DNA from: Eunapius fragilis
Lineage: Eukaryota > Porifera > Demospongiae > Spongillida > Spongillidae
NCBI GenBank assembly: GCA_963681505.1
Contig: OY811993.1
Location: forward strand, 834,562 to 898,561
DNA: 64,000 bases
Direction: 5' to 3'
Of the stretch, positions 1-11,418 are shown piece after piece. Position 1 is the stretch's first letter, and the number at the start of each line of letters is the position of its first letter. The position numbers and the translations under genes were made by a program. The notes under the pieces were generated by a model. It was not told the origin of the DNA. It did no database searches and saw only the letters and a list, made by a program, of their open reading frames with translations.

Positions 1-102
1 GTTAAGTTACACATCAGAATGCTCAGTAATTTACTCACTTATTTCACCACAGTACTTGTTACACTATACTTACGGTGGCCCGGTAGGTCGCGGGTACGAG
101 CA

Positions 103-325
103 GCGGTTTGAGAGCGTACGAGCAACGGTCTGAGAGCAAAATTGCGTACGGTCCGAGAGCAAAATTGCGTACGGTTCGAGAGCAAAATTGCGTACGGTCC
201 GAGAGCAAAATTGCGTACGGTTCGAGAGCAAAATTGCGTACGGTCCGAGAGCAAAATTGCGTATGGTCTGAGAGCAAAAACGCGCAGGAGCTGAGAGCAA
301 AAATGCGTACGAGCTGAGAGCAGTT
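103..325. repeat. 23-bp minisatellite
   Basis: About nine tandem copies of a 23-bp unit built around GAGAGCAAAATTGCGTACGG, alternating TCCGAGAG and TTCGAGAG variants. Because 23 is not a multiple of 3, the short open frames in all phases are shadows of the repeat and not genes. Confidence 0.9.
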
Positions 326-1125
326 GTTTACATATGGATTTAGGCATTACGCCATTTGTTTTTTTTTTTCTTTAAAAAAAAAAAAAAAGGCTTCCAGATG
401 CATCGCTAGGCGCTAGCGTCATCCGTTTGTAACTTTTCCAAGGGCTGTTAACTTGTCCAAGGCTAGGGCTGGACATTTAGTTTGATAATTAGAGCGTTAC
501 GGTATATGGTGTAGAAATCATGGCGGTTAGCCTCATTATCGACACCATATGTTCAACGATGTGCCTTGCAAGATACTTACATCTGGTGTTATTATAAACA
601 TATGCAGTAGTACCAGCAATCATCTGGCTTCAAGACACACACCTGAAAAGATAAATAACGCTTTCCAATTAATACACGCGCCACGTTTTCATAGGCATAT
701 GACATACGGCAAGATCGAATAGGTATGAAAGATGCGCGAATTGCATGTAGCTGCCAATTTTCCCACATATAAGTTTGACATATAGACAATGTGAAAGCTT
801 CAAGTAGTTAGTTTATGTCGTCCACTAAGCACGGCCGACTGTTTTCGGCCTGAACGGGCTGCCTGTTTTCATTGAATAATCATGACACGTACAATGGAGT
901 ACCATTGCCAACACGTTCAGCTGCATTGCCATATCGAGAAATCGCCATTCATCGGTGGTCATCTTGCATCAAATTGAATTATAAATTATCTCATAAAATT
1001 CTAAAAACCGATGTAAATGTACACTGTTATTTTCACTGCAATAGAGTTAAGCAATGTTATGCGAAAATCAAGGCAAGAATCTAATTACTCCCGCATCTGA
1101 TTATAAATTCAGCTTCGTTTATTAA
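326..1125. other. No gene recognised
   Basis: Contains an A/T homopolymer pair near 360-388 and only short open frames (up to 70 codons). I see no recognisable protein, RNA gene or terminal repeat. Confidence 0.5.
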
Positions 1126-1431
1126 TCAGGAGCTACGGTAGTTGACCCGGATCGTGAAATCATTAAAAAACGCGACCCGCGTATAGCTCGCGTACCAAGA
1201 AACGGATAGTTTAGCACTTTAGCTCTTTGTTCCTATCGATCCTGACAGAAGGCAACGGCGGTCATTTTTTATGACGTGTAAATGTAACAGAACCAAAAGA
1301 AGTGCTAAACATAGGATTTTTGTCTCATTACCCTTTTCTCAAAACCTTGTTCCCTTCCTTTTTACACCACCTTTGCCTCCAATTCCTATATCCCACCAAC
1401 TATCTCGTTAGAGAATGTTTTTCTTTACTTG
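1126..1431 (+). mobile_element. Helitron-like family II, internally deleted copy (II-d)
   Basis: Starts with TC after an A and ends CTTG before a T. The first ~160 bp match the family II head (degraded hairpin, ATCATTAAAAAACGCGACCC, then the tract ending GGCGGTCATT). The head is joined directly to the distal half of the family II 3' foldback, which ends in TTCTC-GTTA-GAGAA and TTTACTTG. The middle has been lost. This copy shows that head and foldback belong to one mobile unit. Confidence 0.65.
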
Positions 1432-2464
1432 TGAATTTTCGGATTGAATAACTACTCACATGATCACGTGCAGTAATGGCCAGACTAAATCGGATGGAGT
1501 TTCTGCTAGTTATGTTGCCACACGTTACGAAGTGCATATGCATACGCTCTAGCTCTTTGATACTAAGGCTATTGCAATCCGTTTCATCACTGATAGTTTC
1601 TATGCGTAAAAACGCTCAAACTACTATGCAAAGCTTATGCTTATCCCGATGCGCCTTGGAGTATATACATATATAGCTGGGCACTAGCCAGTGAATTTGT
1701 ACACCCCCCCACGTGCACCCCCCTCGAAACTCGCCACTGCACACGCGCGCCAGTCATGGTGCTATACTGGTAACTCCATCTGTTGATTCATCGATGTTAA
1801 CTAGGGTAGGTGTGGGTAAGGTTCTTCCAAATGTGGGGGCATCACCGCATACACACAGAAGTACATATTAGAGCCACTGGTTATGAACTCCCAAATACGG
1901 ATATTCGATTTAATAAAGGGTAACCCCCCCCTCTCCCCTACCTTCCCCAAATTCAGCATGAGTATATTGATTATAAATTGAGTTTGAGTGGTACATGTGT
2001 GTGGAGATCAGGGGTGTGACAAGCTTGGGGAAAGACAGGTGTAGGTATAAGATGAGTGGGGAGGGAAGATGGTGGAGACTAGAGTTAGAAAGGTGTGACT
2101 AGTGCAGGCAAGCTGATGGAGGCTAGTGCAAAGAAGGTGGTGGAGGCTATGTGGAGGCTAGTGTGGGGAAGGTGGGAGCTAGTGTAGGGAAGGTGGAGAC
2201 GAGTGTAGGAGTGTAGAAGATGGGGGCTTGTGTATGGAAGGTGGGGAGCGGGCTAGTGGTATGCTTTTAGTAGCTGCTTGTAAATGGATGCATGCTTCAT
2301 ATCAATATGTCTAAACAAGCCATACAAATATGTTTAGATATAAGTACTCCTTTGTACCCTAGGTATGTAACGTTTAGAAGATAAATGCCTAACATGTGTC
2401 ATGAAAGTTTCCATTTACATGTACGACCAACTATTCATGACTACCAACTATATGTTCTCTTCTT
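1432..2464. other. Intergenic, with purine-rich repeats
   Basis: No convincing gene. From about 2030 to 2260 there are degenerate ~20-25 bp G-rich repeats built on AAGGTGGTGGAGGCTAGTGT. Short poly-C runs lie near 1705-1722 and 1923-1940. Confidence 0.5.
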
Positions 2465-2544
2465 CCCTCATATTGTTGGTACTGTGGGCCTCCTCCCTGT
2501 ACTGTTGGTCTTATTCCTATACTGTTGGCCTTCTCCCTATTTGA
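2465..2544. repeat. 20-bp minisatellite, left half
   Basis: Degenerate copies of CTGTTGGTCTTCTCCCTATA. The same unit resumes immediately after the transposon at 6150, so one minisatellite has been split by the 2545-6149 insertion. Confidence 0.75.
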
Positions 2545-2752
2545 TCAATATAGGATTGATTGAGGGTTGATGAATGTCATTAATAAAACTTCACTAGCGT
2601 CTGGAGGAACAACGGAGAAACGGATTGCTTATCTCTTTATCGCGATGGAATGAGAGCACAACGACCTACATTTCTACGTTGGTTCCGTGTCATAAAACGG
2701 TGTGGTTATAGAGAAACAAACAATTTTCTGTTTCTCGTGCCCAGTCCCAAAA

Positions 2753-3846
2753 AGTCGTCGTCATCTTCTGCTTTCTTCATCTTTCTTCTTCTTTCTTCTT
2801 TCTTCTTTCTGTATCTTCGGTCTTCTTCTTTCGGCTTCTTCTTTCTCTTTCTTCTACTTCCTTCTTCTTTCTTCTTTCTGTATCTTCGGTCTTCTTCTTT
2901 CGGCTTCTTCTTTCTCTTTCTTCTTTCTTCTTCTTTCAGCTTCTTCCTTCTTTCTTCTTCTTCTTCTTCTTCTTCTTCTTCTTCTTCTTCTTCTTCTTCT
3001 TCTTCTTCTTCTTCTTCTTCTTCTTCTTCTTCTTCTTCTTCTTCTTCTTCTTCTTCTTCTCTTCTCCTCCTCCTCCTCCTCCTCCTCCTCCTCCTCCTCC
3101 TCCTCCTCCTCCTCCTCCTCCTCCTCCTCCTCCTCCTCCTCCTCCTCCTCCTCCTCCTCCTCCTCCTCCTCCTCCTCCTCCTCCTCCTCCTCCTCCTCCT
3201 CCTCCTCCTCCTCCTCCTCCTCCTCCTCCTCCTCCTCCTCCTCCTCCTCCTCCTCCTCCTCCTCCTCCTCCTCCTCCTCCTCCTCCTCCTCCTCCTCCTC
3301 CTCCTCCTCCTCCTCCTCCTCCTCCTCCTCCTCCTCCTCCTCCTCCTCCTCCTCCTCCTCCTCCTCCTCCTCCTCCTCCTCCTCCTCCTCCTCCTCCTCC
3401 TCCTCCTCCTCCTCCTCCTCCTCCTCCTCCTCCTCCTCCTCCTCCTCCTCCTCCTCCTCCTCTCCTCCTCCTCCTCTTCTCTTCTTCTTCTTCTTCTTCT
3501 TCTTCTTCTTCTTCTTCTTCTTCTTCTTCTTCTTCTTCTTCTTCTTCTTCTTCTTCTTCTCCTTCTCCTCTTCTTCCTCTCCTCCATCTCCTCCTCCTCC
3601 TCCTCCTCCTCCCCTCCTCCTCCTCCTCCTCCTCCTCTTCTTCCTCTCCTCCATCTCCTCCTCCTCCTCCTCCCTCTCCTCCTCCCCCTCCCCTCCCCCT
3701 CCCCTCCCCCTCCCCGTCCCCGTCCCCTCCCCCTCCCTCTCCCCTCCCCCTCCCCTCCCCCTCCCCCTCCCCTCCCCCTCCCCCTCCCCTCCCCCTCCCC
3801 CTCCCCTCCCCCTCCCCCTCCCCCTCCCCTCATTCTTCTTCTTTTT
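2753..3846. repeat. ~1.1 kb polypyrimidine microsatellite (TTC/CTC, then CCCCT-type)
   Basis: Near-pure pyrimidine on the + strand: TTC-rich, then ~420 bp of uninterrupted CTC, then TTC again, then C-rich CCCCTC variants. The long poly-Leu, poly-Ser, poly-Glu and poly-Arg open frames here are translations of the repeat in each phase and are rejected as genes. The sister element carries only about 35 bp of (AAG)n(GAC)n at this place (26724-26758), so the tract expanded after insertion or in this lineage. A tract of this composition can form triplex H-DNA in principle. Confidence 0.95.
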
Positions 3847-4064
3847 CGGAAGGTACAAATCGAGCTACGAACGGTTTTGAAGACCGGCAATAGTACCAAT
3901 CGCTTCGAAATTTACCGGCACGTTTATCCTTAGACACATATATATATATCAAGTTCTGTTTAATAATGATATATAATAGATTTTTATTAATAATTTTAGG
4001 CAGTATAAATTCCCTAACCTGCACTAAGATGTTCCTATCGCAGTTTAGTTGTTAACTTTGGCCA

Positions 4065-4569
4065 GTGAAGTTGTTTGAATATTCTAAAAATGCTTCGTGT
4101 AATCAAAAGAAAAATCAAAGCAACGAGCGGAATACTTTCAAAAGCAAGACGAGAACAAAGCTAAAGCTCTACAAGGCCAATCCCGAACAAAGGAAGGCCT
4201 CTGTTAGCGGCTGCTACAAGGCCGACCCCAAAAAGAAGGCCTCTTTTCGCGATAGCTACAAGGCTGATACCGAAAAAAAGAAGGCCTCAGCTGTGCGCGA
4301 CAGCTACAAGGCCGATCCCGAAAAGAAAATGGCCTCTGTACAGATGCGACAACTACAACGCACTAACTAACTCGAGGAGAACCGTGCTGAGGACCTCGAG
4401 GGAAACCGCGCTGCTAACAGGCAGAAATACGATGACAATTCAGCTGCCATTAATGCATCTAAAAGGAGTTGGTATTGGAATGACCCCGCTGTCCGATTGG
4501 CTAAATGTACTTCCGAGATGACGCGGTACCGCAAGGGTCACAGAACTACCACCACCACCCATGCCAAAG
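4065..4569 (+). pseudogene. Relic first exon with Y-K-A-D-P-E-K-K basic repeats
   Basis: Encodes imperfect 16-18 residue repeats of the form YKADPEKKKASVRDS at residues ~45-95, then a lysine/arginine-rich stretch continuing in another frame to a splice-donor-like AAAG|GTATGTT at 4569/4570. The longest uninterrupted piece is 101 codons. The inverted copy is at 20874-21470, and related exons sit in the family IV elements at 34741, 50779 and 61657. I recall similar repeats near the N-termini of invertebrate Helitron helicase proteins; that link is memory, not demonstrated here. The frame is broken, so this is a relic. Confidence 0.55.
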
Positions 4570-5206
4570 GTATGTTATGGCATGTTGTATTAATTAACAT
4601 TAAAAAGCTGTGCATGCAACATTTGTACAGCTTAGTCGGGCGGTCCTACTACCGCGTTTGGTCGGGCTTTGCACCCTACTACCTGACCAAACGTGGTAGT
4701 AGGGCCCGCCCGACTATGTACAGCACGGATCTCCACAAAACTATTCACTTCACATGTAAAGCATGCATGGTGACTCAATTGTGTGTACAGCAGTGTCTAT
4801 TGTTTTAATCTGATAAGGCTACTTACTTATCGATCTACACTGAGCCATGTAGTTCACTTCATGAGTTCCCACACTATCCATCTATTGCATGTAGGCTACA
4901 CCTCCATGTTTAGATGGGAGCATTTTTCTGGATCAAATTTGACCAATAAATTTTTAGCACAACCAACACTCATACACCCCTTCCTTCCCTGTCATTTATA
5001 TGATGGAATTGGACCAATAGATTTTTAGCACTGCAGTCTACACACGTGTTAAGGCTTTGCAAAGTATAAAAGTCACTCACCGCTGAATAGTGCAAAATGA
5101 CGTAAAAAATTTACTACTATGTTGATTGTAGGCTTTGCACTTTGCTTGAAGAAAGAAAGAGGTAAAAATTTAATCATAGTGGCATACTCTCTGTCACGTA
5201 CATGTG
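4570..5206 (+). other. Presumed intron of the element I gene
   Basis: Lies between the GTATGTT donor at 4570 and the start of the proline-rich exon. It contains an inverted pair around GTCGGGCGGTCCTACTACC near 4638-4715 and is conserved in the inverted copy. The copy at 20290-20610 carries about 300 extra bases here, including a hairpin around ATAGTTGCAGCTATTTGG. Confidence 0.4.
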
Positions 5207-5800
5207 ATGGCAGCTGAAGACCTCAGAGGTTTTTTCACCAACGAGGGGTCGGAGGAGGAAGAGGATGACTACATTCATCCTCTGACTCCTCTCCCCTTCA
5301 CTCAGCCACCTCCTGAAGCAGCGCTGCCCCCACCACCACCACCAGTGCTGCCCCCACCATCACTACCAGTGCTGCCCCCACCACCACCACCACGTGCTGC
5401 CCCCACCACCACCACCAGTGCTGCCCCCATCACCACCACCAGTGCTGCCCCCACCAACACCACCAGTGCTGCCCCCACCACCACCAACCAGTGCTGCCCC
5501 CACCAACACCACCAGTGCTGCCCCCACCACCACCACCAACCAGTGCTGCCCCCCACCAACACCACCAGTGCTGCCCCCACCACCACCACCACCAGTGCTG
5601 CCCCCACCACCACCACCACCAGCGCTGCCCCCACCACCACCAGCAGTGCTCCCTCCTGGCTTGCATCGATACTGCCACCCTGGCCCGCCTGGCCAGAACA
5701 AGCATGGCGAGGAGGCAGGGGAGGAGGACGTCCCCGAAGAAGAAGAGAGTGCGGGCGAGGACACATCATCATACATTCTACTAATTCTTATAAAAAAATA
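5207..5800 (+). pseudogene. Relic exon: acidic start, then proline/threonine repeats
   Basis: Begins MAAEDLRGFFTNEGSEEEED and then runs into a ~12-33 bp CACCACCACCAGTGCTGCCC repeat encoding Pro-rich or Thr-rich protein depending on phase. The start is conserved in the inverted copy (MADDLCGFFTNEG at 19898). Phase changes inside the repeat mean the downstream reading is uncertain. It ends in an AT-rich stretch just before the 3' foldback. Probably the last coding exon of the same transposon gene as 4065-4569. No domain recognised. Confidence 0.45.
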
Positions 5801-5866
5801 ATAATAAGAGATGATATTGGATTATTGACTGCGATACTGCTGACAGGGCAAAAAAAACTTATGAAA

Positions 5867-6149
5867 CAAGTAAATAAAAACATTTTCTAACGAGAGAGTT
5901 GTTGGCATATATATATATATATAGGATTGACCAATGGTGGTGTAAAAAGCACGGAAACAAGAGTGACAGTTAGGCCTATATTTAGCACAATCAAAAAATT
6001 ACAGCGCATGCCTGAGATGGGCTAAATATAGGCCTATTTCAATTTTACTGGAAAATTTCTGTCACTCTTGTTTCCGTGCTTTTTACACCACCATTGGTCA
6101 ATCCTATATACCAACAACTCTCTCGTTAGAGAATGTTTTTATTTACTTG
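5867..6149. repeat. 3' terminal foldback of element I-1
   Basis: A ~283-bp near-palindrome. The arms run from CAAGTAAATAAAAACATT through TTGTTGGC and GGTGGTGTAAAAAGC to a centre with TTTAGCAC, and the other arm is the reverse complement. The outer tip carries a small TCTC-GTTA-GAGA hairpin followed by TTTACTTG. Confidence 0.85.
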
Positions 6150-6375
6150 TACTGTTGGTCTTCTCCCTATACTGTTGGTCTTATTCCTACACTGTTGGTC
6201 ATATACTGTTGGCCTTCTTCCTATACTGTTGGTATTCTCTCCCACTGATTTTATGGAAGCCGGCCAAGGAAGTGATCTGATAGGCGTATCGTTTGAGCTA
6301 AGTATCTTAAAATCACATAGTAGTCCCACTTATTCCTATACTGTTGCCCTTCTCCATGTACTGTTGGCCTTTTCT
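6150..6375. repeat. 20-bp minisatellite, right half
   Basis: Resumes the CTGTTGGTCTTCTCCCTATA unit found at 2465-2544, at first in tandem and then as scattered copies to about 6375. Confidence 0.75.
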
Positions 6376-8479
6376 TCCACAGTTTACTATTTGAAGGAAG
6401 CCAGCCACTGAAGTTATCTGATAGGCTTTTCTGGTGATTGTTGAATCACTTGTAACCTGCTGCAGCATGCTGTCAGGCATGAACTGTTAAGAGTTTAGAA
6501 CAAAGACCTTTATACAGTTGTATAAACCCCCTCTGAGTGTTTATGGTTGTTCATGTTGTTGTTGTTGGCTGGCATGTTCTGTTGTAGTGTACTTACAAGT
6601 TCTTAAATTGTTTCACTTAACCTTTCATTCAGACTGCAGTATACTCCTTGTATGGTTCTGGTACTCCGTGGATCTTCTTAGGCAATCATTCATCTCAGTA
6701 CGAATTTTTTGATCTTTCTTTTCCTATACTATTTATAATGACAAACTGATCTGAACAAAAGGCAGGCAGTGGAGCTGAATAAAACCAACAGGAATTTGAA
6801 TTAGCTTTCAATTTTTTTTTCAAGAAAGAATGGGCCTTGCACACAACCATAATACATGACCTAAAAAGTAATGTCTGGATAACCTTCAGCAGAATGCCTG
6901 AAACATTTCAACAAAGGTATGTAGTTGCTCATTTAATTTATTGCAACTAGCAATTCTCAGAAGAAGGCTGGTATTTTTCTATCATGAATGATTGCGAAGG
7001 TATTTCAGCTGTTGTATGGAACAAGATTAGCACGAGGCTATGAATATTCAGGAAGACCTGGATGACTATCCATGCCATGCTCATACCCATCTCCATTTGA
7101 CTGAGGATATATGCAGGCAACACTGGCAACGGGTAGAAAACACCACTCTGCCCCTCACACATTCCATTACTTCTCCCATTTAATGACAATGATGCTACCC
7201 ATATATGCATGTGCGTGTCAGAAACTGTATCATGGACCCTATTGGATGAAACTGGCAGAACACTGATGCCAGACCTTTTTGCAAAATCGTGCATGCAGTA
7301 TATCTACAGTGTGACTGGCAATTGTGTCAATTTTTAAGAGTGATTCTGTTTTTGGCTACCAGCTGAGGTCAGAAAATAGATTCTCTTAACCAATGCATTC
7401 AGATAAAGGATAATGTATACATTCATAAATTACGTCATGCTATTTTTTTTGACCATTATGGACGTCTTCCCCCCCATCAACATTATCCCATAATGATGTC
7501 TGCTTAATGTATACATCGTCACACTGGCTGATACCCCCCCCCCCCCTCCCCCACGTAATTTATGAACGACCCCTAACAATGAAATCAAAAGATGGTCTGA
7601 TGCGTTGTGGATATCCCTCTTACATCTACCAATTCCGGTGCCCTGCCAAATACTTTTATACACTTACATATGTAGAAGCAATGACGCCTGGATAAAGGAG
7701 GGAATGCTCCCAACCATTGCACTTTTGTATTTGATTTAAAACACCAGGATTGAAAAGATTCTGTCCCAGAAACCAATGTAGGGGTAGCTTGTTTGTGTGT
7801 GTTTTGTGTGTTATTCTCTTGTATCTTGATATGTTTATTTATTCAATATAATTTGATATGTACATTACAATGCATGACCATGCATGTCTTGTGGATTCCA
7901 ACACAAGAATCATTACATTTGATAACCTTAGATAGAACCTGAAAAACGACTAACATGCTTTTGTGTGATATTCTATTCAAGATTACCATGCATGCATGAT
8001 CATGTTGCATTTATTCTATTCAAGAATATCACGCATGATGCATGCATGATGCATGGGTCGTTGTGCCGTTCAAGATGCGTCATGCATGCATATCATGCAA
8101 GATCTTGCATGAAACATGCATGATTTTTTTCCCTTGGGACAGCACCCCCCCCCCCCCCCCCCACCCCCACTTTCCGTATCGGGCCTGCAACGGACAGCAT
8201 CCCCCCCCCCCCTCACCCCGCATTTCATATGGGGCCTGAAGCGGACAGCCCCCCCCCCCCCCCTCCCCCCCTCGCATTTCGTACTGCCCCCTTTTGGAAA
8301 ATCCTGTATCCGCCCCTGAGAAGGGATCCAATAAAGTGGTCATAATATGCTCATCAACATGATTTGTCTTGTCCCCAAGTACAGAATTTGTAGCAGTAAT
8401 GATGAGAGATTTCAGCTGTCATGGGAACATCAAGCTAAAGTCTCTGTATGTGTTGTTACTTCACGTGTCATGTGAGGCC
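6376..8479. other. Gene-poor stretch with MITE ends
   Basis: An inverted-repeat element sits at about 7422-7566 (TTCATAAATTACGT and ACGTAATTTATGAAC). A cluster of ATGCATG/CATGATC palindromes lies at 7950-8125. A MITE fragment with several poly-C runs spans about 8140-8318 and ends TATCCGCCCCTG, the reverse complement of a hAT-type CAGGGGCGGATA end. The 115-codon minus-strand open frame at 6947-7294 has no recognised domain and I do not call it a gene. Confidence 0.5.
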
Positions 8480-8482
8480 AGT

Positions 8483-9049
8483 TCAATTGGGGAATCGGGG
8501 AATCACAGTAAATGTATCTGCAATACTCCTAGGGTCTAAGGCAGGGTCAAGCCTCCACAGTCGATTACCGACATTGACACAATCGTCTTCTCCGCTAAGG
8601 TCATGTTCTTGAAAGACCTCTTCCATTTCATCTGATGACTGCTCGGTGTCACCTGATGATTCTACAGTAGCATCAGATTCATTCCTTTTGTCTCTCATCT
8701 GGTGTAGATAGAACCTTCATGAACATATCACTCAATCTAGTGCGTTTTGGCACAAGCGTGTCTTGATCGTCTTTAAAAATCGAATGTTGAGCCCATATTC
8801 CCCTATCACTTGGGGATGAAAGGAGGTCCAGTCCACTCGAAATTAACGTTTCCTTCCAATACTTACGAACTTTTCTTCTACTACACCTTCCGACCAAAGT
8901 GGACCAAAAATTTTCATCAATTCCTTCTTTTTCGTGACATTCGTACCTCGCGCGCGTATGCTTTGCCCTACCTCCCAATCTTTTCCGTTTACGTTTACAA
9001 AAGACGCACCAACAGCGAGAGTAACTTGAGAGCTGCCTGCTTCTGCCAT
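8483..9049 (-). pseudogene. Possible small two-exon gene, unrecognised
   Basis: A 61-codon minus-strand opening frame starts at 9049 (MAEAGSSQVTLAVGASF) and runs to a strong donor, TTC|GTAAGT, at 8867/8866. Downstream frames include a segment ending STPDERQKE and an acidic stretch (SDATVESSGDTEQSSDEMEE) at 8600-8700. I could not find an acceptor that joins the pieces in frame, so this may be a decayed gene or a transposon fragment. No family recognised. Confidence 0.25.
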
Positions 9050-9335
9050 TTTTAGTACAAAGTTTACTGAGGTCACGAATAAAAAGGGCTTCAAAAATTG
9101 TCCCTTATACAAGACATTTGTCCTTCGTAGGGACATCAGGTGAATAGGGGTTAACAAGTTTCGTCCCATGCATTATTGTCTTCACAGTCAATTAATCCTC
9201 GCAGAGGGATGCAGTGAACATATACATGTAACTACCCCCCACCCCCCCCCCCCCCCCCCCGTGCCCCAGATATTTATATGTAAGGTGTGGGTTAAAACTT
9301 TAATACAGGATCAACTTGCTTGGATTGTTCTAACC

Positions 9336-9590
9336 ATTCATTGGATCACTGGCCTTGTTCATCACTTCCTGACATGCAAGCATGATGGTGATGTGGTTAC
9401 ATGCCACACTAACAGATTATTGTAAGTCGGGCTCTAAAGTATAGAGATTAGAGTGCTCGAGGGATCAGACAAGAGCAGGCCCATCTGATGTTCTGATTCC
9501 TAATTGGTCACCAGGCAAGTCAGCTGCACTTTGCCTTACTTTTACATCACGACTCAATACTGATATTGAGTATTACAGCCATGTTAGTAG
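9336..9590 (+). pseudogene. Retroelement ORF C-terminal fragment
   Basis: Two frames together give HHFLTCKHDGDVVTCHTNRL, then (after a frame change) RPSDVLIPNWSPGKSAAL and a few more residues. This matches my memory of the region after the reverse transcriptase in a retroelement family common in sponges and cnidarians: a His/Cys cluster, then R-P-A-D-x-L. The same region recurs at 45893-46325. It is frameshifted and truncated at both ends, so non-functional. Confidence 0.5.
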
Positions 9591-10009
9591 CTTGAAGTAA
9601 TTTATGAAACATGCTGTTGTAGCGATCCCGAAGTGGTTGGGTCAGTACACCCCTGCAGTCAAGAATTATGCATGTATCGACAAGCTTGGAACATGCATAT
9701 GTTTGACTTCTTCTCAGCTGAGTTGCTTCAAATCCCAGGTAATCAGTGAAGGGAAACAAAAATTTTTGAATGAATGTTATTTAACTATAATTATAAATAT
9801 ATTGATTACAGGAATACATACACATATGGCTAACAACTACACGACCTAACATATACTTATCCTAATGCACTCACTCACTCATACAATACAACAATTTTTA
9901 TACTAAAAACTCTTCCTCTTCACTGTCAAATAAATAATCATAATAATAATAATCAATCTTTACAATCACTGACAACAAACATACCCTAAACCCCACCCAC
10001 ACACCAATT

Positions 10010-10300
10010 CATACTGTGACGGCTACCTTCAACCCATGTCCTCTGCATGCTGCAACCTTGACCGGGAGAACAAGGCTCTAGCATTGCATCGAAGGTGAGG
10101 TTAAGCCTCTGATAGATGCTGGAGATGGCCTTTGACTTGCTGCACTGCAGCTGCAGGGCCAGGCGGGCTGCCAGACAAGAAACTGAGCACAGCACTTCTT
10201 CTTGGTAAATGTTTGTGATGGCCTTTGACTAGCTGCAGGAGCCAGCCAGGGCTGCCAGGCGAGAGACTGAGCACTGCGCATGCGTTTCTTCTCCTCAACA
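10010..10300 (-). pseudogene. Retroelement ORF extreme C-terminus, tandemly duplicated
   Basis: The minus strand encodes ARLALQLQCSKSKAISSIYQ followed by RLNLTF, resembling the last ~50 residues I associate with the same retroelement family. About 93 bp of it is repeated imperfectly just upstream (10200-10300). Frames are broken. It lies opposite in strand to the fragment at 9336-9590, so the two are separate insertions or the result of rearrangement. Confidence 0.4.
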
Positions 10301-11137
10301 ACCATAGGTCTCTACTGCCAATGAAAATTCATTATCAACATTGAATGACATGGATCATTAAAATGGTAAGATTAACATTTACTTTTGGTGAAAATCAAAT
10401 TACATGACCACTGCATATTATATATAACGTATGAGATCCCTTCATTTTTGAATAATTAGTCGTATTTACATTGTTAATTGAGTTGCTGTATAATGGAAAT
10501 ATTTTACTCTTCAGGTGTTCTCCCTTCTGAATACACACGAATACGCACACACACATATATATCAATCGTACCAACCCCCCCCCCCCCCTGTTAATAAAAT
10601 TCATGAATTCATGCTGCCTAGGGCGGGCGCAGGTATTAGAGGAGTTGAGTATGGCGCCGCAGGCGTCCACGTACAGCCAAGATGGCGTTTATTAAGGTGA
10701 GGGAGGTTAGTGAGTTTCAATGAAGAGTGTCGGGAGGGAGGGACGGGTGCAATTTGAGGGCGGATTCGGAGAGGGGGTGAAAAGTTGAAGGGCGTAGCGG
10801 CCCTTCGGCCCCCCCCCCCCCCCCCACCGTGCCTTAAGCCTTAATTTTATCCTCTAACAATCGCAGTCTTTCAGACTGCTTATGTTATTGGGTCCAGGCC
10901 ATGCAGGGTTGAGTTCTTTTTGGCGGGGGCGCGTAAAGTGTACATTAGGGGCGCTGAAAATAATTCATTGCTGACTACATGGCCCGCTCCCTGGTGAAAA
11001 GTTTTGCAACATACGGAGTTCCACGACGGTGGGGGGGGGGGGGGGGGGGGTGTGATACCCAGACCCAAATGTACATGTACGTTACGACGATCATCGCTTA
11101 CATGCATTATCATCGTTACGTACATTTGGGTGGGGGT
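10301..11137. other. Intergenic, poly-C/poly-G tracts
   Basis: Homopolymer C or G runs lie near 10566-10588, 10809-10826 and 11031-11050. A G+C-rich patch at 10620-10700 contains ATGGCGTTTATTAAG|GTGAGG, which could be a start codon with a splice donor, but no downstream exon was found. Confidence 0.4.
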
Positions 11138-11355
11138 GCTGCCTCGCGGAAGAGGGGGAGGAACCTTAATTAATATTTATACGAAATGAGGGTTGCAACC
11201 CCCAGCCTCCTGTATCCGCCCCTGACTTTGTTCATCGCATAATCGATTATTCTCAATCGTGAGGTGACCTCGCTTTGGGGAGGAGAACCCAACGACCCCT
11301 TGCGTACGCCCATGATTTATTGAGCGGTTTTAGTTTGTGGCCCGCAAAATCGAAC

Positions 11356-11362
11356 ATATATA
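11356..11362 (+). promoter_or_regulatory. Candidate TATA element of gene copy 1
   Basis: ATATATA, 57 bp upstream of the start codon, in the stretch conserved between the two paralogues (then ACGGTCAAATAACAATTCAA). In copy 2 the same motif is at 51517-51523 and forms the edge of a 9.6 kb insertion. Function is inferred from position only. Confidence 0.35.
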
Positions 11363-11418
11363 CGGTCAAATAACAATTCAACCAGTAATATTTTGAGCAG
11401 GCAGCGGTTACATATCCC

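Larger units (their letters stand above)
2545..6149 (+). mobile_element. Helitron-like family I element, copy 1 (I-1)
   Basis: Starts TC after an A and ends CTTG before a T. Both flanks are the same 20-bp minisatellite. The order is: head (ATATAGGATTGATTGAGG, then GAATGTCATTAA), a hugely expanded CTC/TTC microsatellite, a relic basic-repeat exon (4065-4569), a relic proline-rich exon (5207-5800), and a 283-bp foldback (5867-6149). It matches the inverted copy at 19273-26997 along most of its length but lacks that copy's 5' hairpin and its 5 kb internal insertion. No transposase or helicase domain is present, so it would be non-autonomous. An alternative is a chimera of two MITEs fixed in an ancestor. 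Confidence 0.6.

Noticed and set aside
2650-3933. Long frames of poly-Leu, poly-Ser, poly-Glu and poly-Arg on both strands
   Set aside because: They are translations of one CTC/TTC microsatellite in different phases.
5302-5784. Gly/Trp-rich and Pro/His-rich frames
   Set aside because: Other-phase readings of the CACCACCAGTGCTGCCC repeat; only the frame with the conserved MA.DL.GFFTNEG start is kept, as a relic.
6947-7294. 115-codon minus-strand frame
   Set aside because: No motif, no splice context and no second copy in the window.
10651-10695. First exon of a host gene at ATGGCGTTTATTAAG|GTGAGG
   Set aside because: No downstream exon or supporting signal was found.
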